This document shows, in pieces, positions 22,478 through 32,765 of a DNA stretch of 51,569 bases. The number at the start of each line of letters is the position of its first letter. Positions within the stretch are counted from its first letter, which is position 1. The position numbers and the translations under genes were made by a program. Origin of the DNA: Cyanophora paradoxa (Eukaryota > Glaucocystophyceae > Cyanophorales > Cyanophoraceae). Under the pieces are notes generated by a model that worked only from the letters and a program-made list of their open reading frames with translations, searched no databases and was not told where the DNA came from. The stretch is from NCBI GenBank assembly GCA_004431415.1, contig QPMI01000305.1, forward strand, positions 1-51,569, written 5' to 3'.

Positions 22478-24561
22478 CTAGTAGCGCTTGTACATGTGCT
22501 GCGGCTTCAAGGGCTTCGAGTTCCTCGGCGCGGCGGCCGCGGAGGCGGCGGCGGCGGGCTCAGGCGGTGTACTTGGCGAGGTTGCTGTCGCGGGCGCGCA
22601 GGCGGGCGCGCCAGGCGGGGGGCCCGCCGGCCCACGCGTCGAGGACGGTGCCGTTGAGGCGGAGGCGGAGGCGGGGCCGGGCGGCGAGGAGGGCGGCGAG
22701 GGCCTCGAGGAGGCCGGGGAGGGCGGCGCGGCTCCAGGGGAGGCCGAAGTCGGCCTGGAGGCGGAGGGCGGACAGGCGCGGGGCGGCACGCGCGAGGGCC
22801 GCCCCGTCGAGCCCCGCCAGCATCTCCGTGCGGCCGGGTTCCCCCAATGGGTGCCCGGCGAGGGTTAGGCTGCGAAGGGCGGGGAAGGGGGCGGGGCCCG
22901 GTGGCGCCGGCGGGGCGAGGAGGGCGCGGAGGTCGTCGGGCCCGAAGCCGATGATGCGGCGGAGCTCGAGGGCGCGGAGGGCGGGGAGGGAGCGGGCGGC
23001 GGCCTGCTCGGCGAGGGCGCGGCCGGGGGCGGCGGCCTGCGCGGCTCGGTTCGAGGAGAGGGCGACCTTCTCGAGGGCGAGGGCCTCGAGGGGCAGCGCC
23101 GCGAAGGAGGCCAGCGCCTCGATGCTCACGATCCCCGGGCCCACCAGGCGGAGGCGGCGGAGGCACGGCGCGCCCGCGGCGAGGGCGGCAAAGATCTCCG
23201 GGTGGGGAATCGCAGTGTACACTCCCGGGAATCCCTTGTCGGAAAGGTGCGCGGCGAGCTCGACGAGGCAGCGCAGGGCGCCCGGCGGGATCGGGAGGAC
23301 CCTCGAGGACGGCACGCTGCATCGGAGGCGCCGGAACGGCGGGGGCGCCCCTGGGGCAGCGGCCCGGAGGAGCTCCTCGAGGGGCAGGGATCCGAGATCG
23401 GACGTGGACAAGGTGGCAAACTCCAGCGAGTCGAGGTTGGGGGGGAGAGGCGGCACCAGGGGACCCCGCAGCAAGCTCCCGGGGTACGCGATGGCCGTGA
23501 GGTTCGGGCAAGCGGCCGACAGCTGCGCCGGCGAAGGCAGCTCCTGCGGTGCGGGAGACGTGGGCGGCGGGGCGCGGGCAGGGGGTCCGCGCGGGCAGGG
23601 GGTCGGGGCGGGGGCGGAGGCGCACGAACGTGAGTGACCACTCCGATTCCATGCGCAGCTCGCGCAGCGTCCCCTTGCAGGACGCCAGCCAGCCCAGCAG
23701 CGTCGTCCCGTCCATCCCTGTCGCGGCCGTCGGCCAGCAAGAGGACAGCCACAGCCGGGTGGGGCGACGGGGGGCGCACATGTCGTGTAGCCGACACCGA
23801 AGCGGAGGCGAAGCTCCTCGAGGTTTGGGCATTCGAGGCCGCCGACGCGCCCGCCGGCGATGCCGAGGTCGAGCCTCCGGGCGGCGGTGCGGATCGTGAG
23901 CTCGCGCAGGGGCCCGTCGGTGTCGGCGGGGATCACGATGCGCAGGCGCTCCAGGGGGCAGTGGGCCGCCTCCTCCAACAGATGCGCCACCCCGAAGCGC
24001 TTGATCGGGTGCCGGTGGAGGTCCGCGTGCAAGGAGACGATCTGCGGCGCGGCTGTCAGCGCGCGCGTGCAGCTCACGGCGAGCGCCGGCGCGCCGCTCG
24101 CCTGCTTCCGCAGCTGTTGCTTGCGGAGGAGGGACCGCAGCCACTTCGCGGAAACGTCGGGATGCGGCGAGAGGCAGAGGTGCAGCGGGAAGCGAGCCGA
24201 GTGCGCCTGCAGCTTGCATAAGAACCGCGCACGCTGGGGAGCTCGGGAAGCGCACGAGTGCATGGAACCGGCGACACGTCAAACTGATGCTGCTGAGGGC
24301 GCGGCCGTTGACGCGCGCGTCCTCGTCTTCTCCGTCGAAGAGGACGTACTGGAGGATGTGCAGGAGGAGCTCCTCGGGAAGATTGGACAGGAGGTCGTCC
24401 GATGCCGGCGGGTCGGGCAAGCGAGGCCGCTTCGGGGGCCGCGGGCGCTTCTCCTTAGCTCCACGTTTCTCGGCGGCGTCCTGTTGCTGCTGTGCGCGCT
24501 TCCGCGCCAGATCGAGCGGGCCCCCGAAGCAGCGCGGCGCCGAGCCTCCTGCAGCGCTCAT
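22478..24561 (-). CDS. F-box/leucine-rich-repeat protein (2)
   Basis: Starts at 24561 with MSAAGGSAPRCFGGPLDLA and a basic nuclear-localisation-like stretch (KEKRPRPPKRPRLPDPP). An F-box follows (LLSNLPEELLLHILQYVLF .. SSISLTCRRFHALVRFP). Leucine-rich repeats then run through the rest: CPLERLRIVI, LECPNLEELRLRFGVGY, GTLRELRMESEWSLTFVRL, ACPNLTAIAYPGSLL, APCLRRLRLVGPGIVSIEAL, PFPALRSLTLAGHPL. I place the end at 22478 because an intron starting at the GT of LAK|YTA joins to NSKPLKPQHMYKRY and TAG in frame. Without that splice the protein would stop at 22560. Probably an SCF substrate receptor. Divergent from the subtilase gene. Confidence 0.78.
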
Positions 24562-24862
24562 TCTGCGCTGCAGCCGCGGAGGAGATCAGCGCGGTCAATT
24601 GCATGGCGCGTACGAGAGAGAGCCCGTACGCACGAGAGAGCCCGATGTGGCGTTCTAGCGTTTCGCAGTTGCTTTCGAAAGCTTCGAATTCGGCGGCCGC
24701 GCCCAGCAAGAGGATGCGCACGTCCGAGGTGATGCTCTAGCGTTTCGCAGTCGCTTTCGAACACTGCGGACGTCGACGCTTGACACTTTGGACCAGGGGG
24801 AGAGGGGGAAGAGCTCGAGGGGGCTACAGGCAGCAAAGGTTGCTGGACCGGCGGCGACGCAT
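24562..24862. promoter_or_regulatory. Divergent promoter region with 25-bp direct repeat
   Basis: About 300 nt between the F-box gene (-) and the subtilase gene (+). A 25-bp motif occurs at 24655-24679 and 24737-24761 with one mismatch (core CTAGCGTTTCGCAGT). A shorter CGTACGnnnGAGAGAGCCCG-like repeat lies at about 24609-24643. Confidence 0.45.
24655..24761. repeat. Direct repeat pair, 25 bp, 82 bp apart
   Basis: CTAGCGTTTCGCAGTTGCTT plus TCGAA at 24655-24679 is repeated at 24737-24761 with a single T to C change. It lies between two divergent genes. Confidence 0.8.
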
Positions 24863-27800
24863 ATGATGCCGCGGCCGGCGAGGCTAGCGCTGCTGGCTTG
24901 CTGCCTTCTGGTGCTGGTGGCTCTCGCAAGCGCGGCGGAGGGGCGCCGGAAGCGCTCAAGCAGAGCGAGCCAGCGCGTGTCCAAGCCCGAGGACGCTGGA
25001 GGGCGGCTGCGAGCGCTGGAGCGAATCCGCACTCGCGCGGCTGGCGAACGGAAATCGGATGCGGCGCTCGACGGACCTCGGGGGCCGCTCCGGAAGATCA
25101 CCCGCCGAACACTGGCGAACTCACTCAGGAGCGGGGGAGCTGGGCGGACAGGCCGCTCGCCCCTCTCCGCGGACGAGTTACGTACCGTCGATCGCGCGGG
25201 AGCAGACCCGCGGCCGCAGCTCGTCCACGTCCACGCGAGCCGAAGCGTTAGCGACTCGGAGCTTCGATCCCTCGTAGCCGCCGCGGGAGGGACGGTGGAG
25301 CACGTGCACCGAGACCGCTCTCGCCTCGTTGCCTCCGCCCGCGTTCCCGCCGCCGGCCTCGAGCAGCTGGCGTCGGCGGCGGAGGTGCAGGCGATCCGGG
25401 CGCCGGCGGCCCCGCGGCTGCGGGGGGCGACGGGGCCGCTGCGGTCCGGGTTGGAGGCGCTGAACCTGCACCAGTGGGTGCCCGGGAAGGCGGACGGCGC
25501 CGGCATCACCGTCGGCGTCCTGAGCGACTCGTTCGACTGCCTCAAGGGCGCCGACAAGGACATCCGGGCGGGCGCCCTGCCGGGCCCCGGCAACCCCCGC
25601 GGCCGCACGCAGCCCGTCCGTGTCCTCAAGGAGCTCGTGCGCGCACCCGCCGCCCCGCGCCCGGTCGGGGCGCCGCCGGCCCACGCCGCCGCGGCGCCGG
25701 CGCAGGTGGGCGACGCGAACTGCACCGACGAGGGGCGCGCCATGCTCCAGGCCCGCCCGCCGCCTCCGCACGCGCCCGGGCGCGGCTGAGCGTGCGGGGG
25801 GCGGCGCAGCTGGTGCACGCCATCGCGCCGGGGGCCGCCCTCTGCTTCGCCTCGGCCTACCCCGACGAGCTCGCGTGCGCCCCGGCAGCGGGCGCCGGCG
25901 CCCCCCTTTGGCGCGCCTGCTGAGCGGGGCGGCAGGTTCCTGGCGAACATGGAAGCGCTGGCGGCGCCGCCGTGCAGCGCCGACGTCATCGTCGACGACG
26001 TCGGCTTCCCCGACGAGCCGGTGCCCCCCGCCCCGCCCCGCCCCGCCCCGCCCCGCCCCGCCCGGCCGCTCGACGAGCCCGGGCAGGCGTACTCGGACAC
26101 GCTTGTGGCGGAGCGGGTGGCGGCGCTGGTGGCGCGGGGCGTGGCGGTGCTCTCGGCGGCCGGCAACGACGGGAGCCAGACGGCGGAGATGTGGCTCTAC
26201 CCCGACACGACCGACCTGCCGGACGTGCTGAAGCAGGAGGAGGGGTACCTGGGCTGGCAGATCCTCTCCGAGGAGGCCGAGAGCCCCTACCTCATGACCC
26301 TCTGGGTCGAGGAGACCAGTGACGTCTGGCTCCAGTGGGTCCGCCGGCCCCGCCCCCGCTCCGCCCGGCCCGGCCCCTGTGAGCGGGCGGGGCAGAACGA
26401 CCCGGTGGACGTGCCGGGGGCGGTCTCGATGGACCTCGACCTCTTCCTCTACAAGGACGGCAAGCTCTTCGACTACAGCGACGACTACAACAACGACGTG
26501 CGCAGCCCCATCGAGAGCATCGGCGACATCCCCCCGGGACAGTACCAGGTGCGCCTGCCGCGCCGGGCCTCGGGAGGGTCGGGCGGGCGGGCGCCGGCCG
26601 ATCGGGCGGCGCGCGCAGGTTGCGGTGGCGCTGTGGGACTACAACGCGACGACGCCGTTCGACGACGAGCGGAAGATCTTCCTCTACTCGACGGAGCCGC
26701 TCGCCGAGGCGGAGTGGACGTCGTTCGAGGCGGACCGCCCCGCCCGCTCCGTCTGGGGCCACTCCGCCGACGCCGGCATCCTCGCCGTCGGCTCCGTCCA
26801 GTCCGCCCGCCCCGCCCAGCGCCCCGCCCCGCTCCTTCCTTTGACGCGGCGGGGCGGGCGGCAGGTACTACGACGCGTCGGGGCCGGCGTACTACTCGTC
26901 GGAGGGGCCCGCGACCGTCTACTACGACGCCCACGGGGCGCCCCTCTTCCCCCCGCAGGCCCGCCCCGCCCCGCCACCGGCCCCGCCTGGGCCGAGGGCG
27001 GACGGGGCCGGGGCAGGTGCGGCTCTCGCCGGCGGTGGCGGGGGTGGACTGCGTCGACACGACCTTCTTCGGTGACGAAGACCCCGAGCGCAACGGCCCG
27101 CCCCGCCCCGCCCCGCCCCGCCCCGCCCCGCCTCCGCCGGCCTCTTTTTGACGGGGCGGGGCCGGCGCAGGCTTCCCGAACTTCTGTGGGACGTCGGCCT
27201 CGGCGGCGCACGTCGCCGGCCTCGCCGCGCTGCTCCTCCAGGCCAGCGGCGGGCCCAAGGCCCTGCCCCCGCCCGCCCTCGCCGCCCTCCTCGCCCGCTC
27301 CACCCCGGGCGGGCCCTGGCTCCCCAAGAGGTGCCCCGAGGCTCCCCCCATGCCCCGCGGGAGGAGCTGACGGGGCGGGGGCAGCGGGCACGGGCTGGTG
27401 GACGGGGGCCGGGCGCTGGAGGGGATGCAGCGGGAGAGCGGGTGGCAGGCGATGCAGGGGCAGGTCGCCCAGCTCGCCGCCATGGCCGGCATCCTCCGCA
27501 ACGCCTCCGCCCCCGTCCCCGCCGGCGCCAGCCCCGCCCAGGCCCGCCCCGCCCCGCCCCCACCGCCCCCGCCGCGGCGCGCCGCGTGAGGCGCGGGGCC
27601 GGGGCGCAGGTGCAGCGGCTGGCGGACACGATGAACCAAGTGCGCAGCAGCGTCTCCGCCCTCCAGGGCCGCGTCGCCGAGCTCTCCAAGGCCCGCCCCG
27701 CCTTGCCCGGCCCCGCCCGGCGCCCCGGGCGCTGCTTCTGAGCGGCGGGCGGGCGGCGCAGGCGAAGGCGGAGGGCGGGGACGTGGCGGAGCTCGCGCGG

Positions 27801-28117
27801 CAGGTCGCCGCCCTCGCCCAGCGCCTCGAGGCCGGCGGCGGCGGGGGCGGCGGCGGCGGGGCCGGCTCCACAGCCGTCGTCCTGAGCTTCTTCGCCGGCT
27901 CCGCCTCCGTCCTCTTCCTCGCAGCCGCCGTCTTCCTCGTCGTCCGGGTGGGCGCCCCCGCGTCCCTCTTGAGTCCGGCGGCCGCTGAGGGCGCCCCCCC
28001 GCGCAGCTGCGGCAGAGGCGGGATGCGGGCCTGGGGCTGGGGAAGGGCGCCGAGCGGCAGCGCGGCTTCGAGCTGGTCGGGGAGGGCGACCTCGAGGAGG
28101 ACCGCGAGCCCGCGTAG
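24863..28117 (+). CDS. Subtilase-like (S8-type) serine protease, secreted, with C-terminal coiled coil and membrane anchor
   Basis: Starts MMPRPARLALLACCLL, a signal peptide cut near ALASA. An Arg-rich propeptide leads into the peptidase domain: GITVGVLSDSFDCLKG (Asp site), NCTDEGRAMLQ joined to LVHAIAPGAALCFASAYPDE, DVIVDDVGFPDEP, GVAVLSAAGNDGSQ (oxyanion Asn) and NFCGTSASAAHVAGLAALLL (Ser site). The classical HGT motif is absent; TDEGRAM stands where it would be expected, as I recall from a group of bacterial subtilases. An extra beta-rich domain (about 26280-27080; DLDLFLYKDGKLFDYSDD) is inserted before the Ser motif. After the catalytic domain come a coiled coil (LADTMNQVRSSVSALQGRVA), a transmembrane helix (VLFLAAAVFLVV) and an acidic tail ending DREPA. 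Introns are extreme C-rich types, both GT-AG (26021-26086) and GC-AG (25751-25809). Confidence 0.82.
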
Positions 28118-28294
28118 CCCCCCGCCCCGCCCCGCCGCCCCGCCGCCGGGGCAGCGCCGCTGCTCCGTTATTGTACACCTATCTAAGCATAACAATCGAT
28201 ACCGACCCACGGCGACGGGCGCGGGAGGGCGGAGCGGGGACGGGCGCGGGGGCGGGGGCGGTGCAGAAGCGGGCCCAGGCGGGGCGGGGTGGGG

Positions 28295-29692
28295 TCAGGA
28301 GTAGACGAGGAAGTCGGGGCGGCCGGTGAAGCGCTCGGCGAATGCCTTGCCGGAGGGCGTCGGCTGCGAGAAGGCGACCTCCGCCCGCTCCACGGCGCCC
28401 CCGAAGCGAAAGTTCGTCCTGCCCGCCCCGCCCCGTCGGCGCCGGCGGCGACGGGGGCGGGCGAGTGCGGCGGGGGGCGGACCGGAGTGCGTCGAGGAGG
28501 CGGCGGGCGACGCCGGCGCGGCGGTGGCCCGGGGCGACCCAGAGCTGGCGCACGCCGACCTGGCACGCCACCGGCTCCGTCGAGCGGCAGACGGTAGTCC
28601 CGTCGCAGCCGTCGGCCGCCGGCAGCACGCGGAAGCCCTGCCCGACCGCCTCCGCGACCGCGCAGCCGACGACCTTGCCCCGGGCGCTCACGTACAGGTA
28701 CACCTGCGCGGCAGAGCAGGGCGTCAGGCGCGGCCGGCGATGGCGGCAGTCGAGGGGCGTGCGGGGCGTGCCTGGATGGCGGCGGGGTCCTGGTTGGGGT
28801 CCGTGGCGTAGCCGAGCTCCTTGCTGACGACCTCGAGGACCTCCTCCACCTGCCGCCCTCTGTCAGCCGCAGCGCGGGCGGGGCGGGGCGGGCGGGCGGG
28901 GCGGGGCGGGCGGGCCTTGCGGCGGTAGAGGCGGAGGTCCTCCTTGCCGGCGACCATGACGATGCGGGCGCCCTCGTCGAAGCGCCCCACCACGCGCTCC
29001 TTCTTCCACCCCTGCGCGGGAGTGAGGCCGGCCGGCGCGGGGCAGGGCGGGGCGGGCGGGCGCACGGGGAAGTCGATGCCGTGGGTGTGGCGCCTGTGGA
29101 TGCGGGCGTGAAGGGCCTCGTCCTCGGGCACGCCGCGCGTGTACATCGCCCCGCACTCCCGGCACGTGTCCAGCGCCCGGAGGCTCTTCTGCCCCACGTC
29201 GATCACCAGCTGCCTCCCCCGCTTCGACGCGCTCGCCGCCGCCTTCGCCTTCTTCGGGGCCTGCCGCGGCGGCTGCTGCGCCGGCAACGGGCGCTCGTTC
29301 TCCTCGTCCTCCTCCGCGGGCGGCGGGGCCGCCTTGGAGCCGCTCGTCTCGGCTCCGGCGTCGCCGGCGTCATCGGAGGAGGAGGCCAGCGGCCTGTCCT
29401 CCTCCGGCGGGATGTTCTCCTTGTCGGCCTCCCACCAGTCCTCCTCGAACAGCGTTCCCACCGGCGGATACACGTGCCGCACCGTCCGCCTCTGTGCCGC
29501 AGCGGAGCTGCTGCTGCCGGCGGCTACAGGCGACAGCGGGCTGCGCGGGGCCGGGCGCGGAGTGCTGCTGCTGTTCGCCCTGTGCTGGGATGCGCGCGTC
29601 GGCCGAGCCGCATGCGCTGAATCCGGAGAGATGAGGTCCATGAACGGCTTAGATGCGGATGATCTACGGCTGGCGCTTGTGCTCGGCGACAT
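28295..29692 (-). CDS. ECO1: Cohesin N-acetyltransferase, ESCO/Eco1/CTF7 family
   Basis: Acetylates the cohesin subunit Smc3 to establish sister-chromatid cohesion in S phase; acts in the nucleus. Starts at 29692 with MSPSTSASRRSSASKPFMDL. A disordered, acidic N-terminus (EDWWEADKENIPPEEDRPL) leads to QLVIDVGQKSLRALDTCREC and the C2H2 finger CRECGAMYTRGVPEDEALHA .. HRRH, followed by GIDFP joined to GWKKERVVGRF. The GNAT domain follows: VYLYVSARGKVVGCAVAEAV, FRVLPA, QLWVAPGHRRAGVARRLLDA (acetyl-CoA loop), and the diagnostic end EVAFSQPTPSGKAFAERFTG .. FLVYS with TGA at 28295-28297. Several short GC-rich introns interrupt it. This finger-plus-GNAT order and the closing motif are specific to the family. 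Confidence 0.92.
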
Positions 29693-30357
29693 CGAATCTG
29701 CATTTTGAATCGCGGTTAGCGCAGGCCGGAGTGCGTAAGCGCCTGCAGTGCAAGTCACCTGTAGATGCAGTGTGTTTTGCTCTTATGTTCTCTTCTTCGT
29801 CCGAGAGCCAAACTGGCTCCGCCTGTTGACTGGATTCTGATCTGCACAGGTTCAAGTTTGAGCGCTTCGGATAAAGCAGACGCAGCGTGCAGGGGCACAC
29901 TTGACGGCGGATGCTGCTCGCTTGCGGTTGTGCGTCACGCTGCTCGTGTTCTCCGCGCCCTGCGACCTCTCCATCCTGATGCCAGACTCGCGTCAGCTCA
30001 AATTGGGCGCAACAAGCACGGTGCAAGCACGCGCGGGGGGCACCTGCTCCGTTCGCTCGCCGTGCTGGAGCGATCTGCGGCGATCTGGGACAGGCTGTGG
30101 CCCTGCGCGTCGCGGTTGCCGGCGGATCGGCTGGACGAGGGCTCCGTGCTGGAGCTGCTTGCGTTCGAGCGGGACGCGCTCTTCGGGGCGAAATACGACA
30201 GGATGCACGCCTGGCTCTTGCCGCCCGAGGCCATTTCAAGAGTTCAAACTGCGGGGTACGGGCGTCACTTAGCCGGCCACGTACCCCGGCCCACCCCGGC
30301 CCCCCTCGGACTTGCGCTCAGCCTCACATCGGGTCGCTCCTCGCTCCTCCAGCCACG
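29693..30357. promoter_or_regulatory. Divergent intergenic region between cohesin acetyltransferase and Sar1
   Basis: About 665 nt with both start codons facing outwards. A plus-strand ORF here (about 29765-30290) contains the fairly protein-like stretch LDEGSVLELLAFERDAL but runs out of frame into Sar1 exon 1. I could not build a gene from it. Probably shared upstream sequence. Confidence 0.35.
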
Positions 30358-31302
30358 ATGTTCGGCGGCTGGTTCGATTGGGTGTGGGGCGTTCTCAGCT
30401 ACCTCGGTGCGTCGCATCGCTCGCGGCGCCGCTCGGGCTCACGATTCGAGTTTCAGGTCTGTACTACAAGAGCGGGAAGATCCTCTTTCTCGGGCTCGAC
30501 AATGCGGGCAAGACAACGCTTATGCACAGGCTAAAGGATGACCGCCTGGCGCAGCATCAGCCCACTCAGTACCCGAGTGAGTGACGTGTGCGGGCTTCGC
30601 ACGGACTTCCTGACCCATCCCACGCAGCATCGGAGGAGTTGACGATCGGCAAGATCAAGTTCCGCGCGTTCGACCTCGGCGGCCACACTCGCGGTGCGCC
30701 GCTTGAAAGTTCTGCCGCACGCGGAATGGTCGCGGCGCTGACCCGCTCCCGTGCTGGATTGCAGCGCGGACCGTGTGGAAGGACTATTTCCCGCAAGTGG
30801 ACGGTGTTGTGTTCCTCGTCGACTCGCTCGACCGGGAGCGCTTCCCGGAGAGCAAGAAGGAACTCGATGTGCGTCGCGGCGGCACATTGTGCGACACTCG
30901 CGCATTGCTCACAAGCTGTTGAATGTGCAGGCACTCCTTTCGTGCGACGAGCTGGCGAATGTGCCGTTCCTGATTCTCGGCAACAAGATCGACCAGCCCA
31001 AGGCGGCCTCGGAAGAGGAGCTCCGGGCCAACCTTGGCCTCCTTCTCACCACCGGCAAGGTACGAAGCGTGGCGCTCGAGATGACTTCGTCTTCGAATCG
31101 CGCGCGGCTGACCGTCGTGCTTTGTCCGTTTAATAGGGCAAGGTCCCGCGCGGTGACATCCGCCCCATCGAGGTGTTCATGTGCAGCGTCGTCAACCGTA
31201 TGGGCTACGGCGAGGGTCAGCGTTTCTGGTTCCTTGAGCGCGCGTACAAATGCTGACGTAGTGCGACCAGGCTTCCGGTGGCTGTCCCAGTACATCAACT
31301 AA
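30358..31302 (+). CDS. SAR1: Sar1 small GTPase (COPII coat)
   Basis: Seven exons (30358-30406, 30457-30576, 30628-30693, 30765-30868, 30931-31059, 31137-31215, 31271-31302) give 192 residues, the normal Sar1 length. Sar1 recruits Sec23/24 to the ER to start COPII vesicle budding. The N-terminal amphipathic helix is [21 protein letters not shown]1 is [12 protein letters not shown], switch 1 has HQPTQYPTSEEL, G3 is [19 protein letters not shown]4 is LGNKIDQP, and the C-terminus is [20 protein letters not shown] ending SQYIN. Having Asn-Lys-Ile-Asp, the long [13 protein letters not shown] block and an ending in SQYI-type residues identifies Sar1 rather than Arf. All six introns are GT-AG and keep frame. 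Confidence 0.97.
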
Positions 31303-31726
31303 GAGAACAGTCACGAAGCAGTTCAGCGTTAGGGCGCGAAGGCAATTCCGCACGCCCGAAGCTAGCTCCATTCCCGGCGGCAGCCTCGCAAACATTCGAA
31401 TCCCTCACCGCTGAACACCTTCGATCTCTTAAACCACCGCTGACCAACTCGGCGATACCATCCTTCTCTTCTTCCTCCGTAGCTGCATCCTGCAGTTAGT
31501 TTCGTGTGTTCCAAATGGTAATTCTGCTACTTTTCCACGGCCTGGCCAGTCGACGTCGACCCCGGAGAGGCAGCCCGCGACGTGCAGGCCTAGGACAAAG
31601 TGTGGGCACCGGATGCACGGTCGCATGCATCATCGGTTTCTTTTACACCATTCGAGTGAGAGGAGAGAGTGGACAGGAGGAGTCATTGGGAGAAAGGGAA
31701 CTGTGCTGGCTAACTAAAACTCGAGC
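31303..31726. other. Convergent 3' intergenic region
   Basis: About 420 nt between the stop codons of Sar1 and B9D2. No supported protein-coding gene. A weak tRNA-like stretch on the minus strand (about 31380-31462) is discussed among rejected items. Confidence 0.35.
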
Positions 31727-32448
31727 TCATAGCTGGACACCAAACTTTTCGAAGTTCTTTGTCAACACCCCTATCTTCAGGTGCACGGTCCCCGTCGCTA
31801 TCGTCTTCAGCCGAAAGCGATCCGAACCAGATGTCACGTACTCTTCGTGCTTCAGCTGCGGGTTGCCCCCAATAAAGAAAGCTGCGCGAACAGTTGTAAA
31901 TAAGGGATCTTGCTGTATGGAGGGGCAAGGCCGATGGCGCGGCGCACCAGAGAAGCGCTCCGACCACGACCCGACCGGCCTCCAGCACGGCACCTCAAGA
32001 TCGAACACGCCAGGCGACGCAGGCAAATGGCAGAATCCATATCCAGCTGTCAGAAAGTGCGCCCGGCGGCAAGTGAGCAGGGTGGGCGAGCACTGCAGCG
32101 CTCAAAAGTCTTGCGGACCCAGGTCGTTCCTGCCGAAGATGTCTTCAGACCAGACTTGAAACCGAATCTTAGGCCAGCCTGCAACGCTCTTTGCAGCGTA
32201 GTGAATGTCGATCGGGTGGCTCCAGATCGCCGGCTGCGCTTCCTGCGGTGGCGGGAGTCGTACGGGCTCGACTTTGGGGCGCGGCGGCGCGTGCGCACGT
32301 CTGGATAGTCGATTTGTGTCTGTCCCTTCTCCAGACCCTCGAGCAGCTTCCACTGCGGACTCGCCTCCACTTTGAATTCGCAGAAGACGCCCGAGCTCTG
32401 AAAGCCCGAGGCTCCTACGATGGAGCCGATGAAGTGCACTTCCGACAT
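31727..32448 (-). CDS. B9D2: B9 domain protein B9D2, ciliary transition-zone component
   Basis: Three exons: 32299-32448, 32119-32242 and 31727-32046, 197 residues. Starts MSEVHFIGSIVGASGFQSSG, continues WKLLEGLEKGQTQIDYPD, then IWSHPIDIHYA, GWPKIRFQVWSEDIFGRNDL, AGYGFCHLPASPG, CWRPVGSW, and ends TGTVHLKIGVLTKNFEKFGV before QL and TGA. These match B9D2 along its whole length, including the GYGFCHxP and DRFRLKT blocks; human B9D2 is 175 residues, and the extra residues here lie in the last third (about 31850-31950). B9D2 works with B9D1 and MKS1 in the transition-zone complex that gates entry into cilia. Both introns (56 and 72 nt) are GT-AG and restore frame exactly. Confidence 0.95.
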
Positions 32449-32765
32449 AACGCGGCTGAAGCCGCGCGGACGCTCGCCGCTGCTCCCTAGCTAGCCGGTG
32501 CTGGCTCTCGCTCGCAAAACAGAGGGCGCACTCCGGGGAGCGGTACGGCGCTCAAGAATGCCGACTCTGCGCTCTAGGATTGCGACTAACACGCACAGCT
32601 GCTCGGCGGATGTGGGCTGAGCCGGGGGTCTGAGCGTCGATACCCCGGCAAAGTGAGCTTAGCTGAGCTCGCGCCGCGCTTCAGCGCCGGTTGCAATTCG
32701 TGTTCTCGGAATACAAGAGCCGTCTGTACGACCCTCCGGACAGTCACGCCGGGCGCCGCCGTTGA
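32449..32765. promoter_or_regulatory. Divergent intergenic region, B9D2 and NTM1-like gene A
   Basis: About 317 nt between start codons facing away from each other. No ORF of note. Likely the 5' regions of both genes. Confidence 0.35.

Noticed and set aside
29765-30541. Plus-strand ORF of 258 codons upstream of and overlapping Sar1
   Set aside because: It runs through Sar1 exon 1 in a different frame, has no domain I recognise and no plausible splice structure.
31380-31462. tRNA-Leu-like stretch on the minus strand (box A-like GCCGAGTTGGTC, possible AAG anticodon, ATTCGAAT loop)
   Set aside because: The acceptor and T-stem do not pair and spacing between D-arm and anticodon is short. It could be a decayed tRNA but support is too weak.
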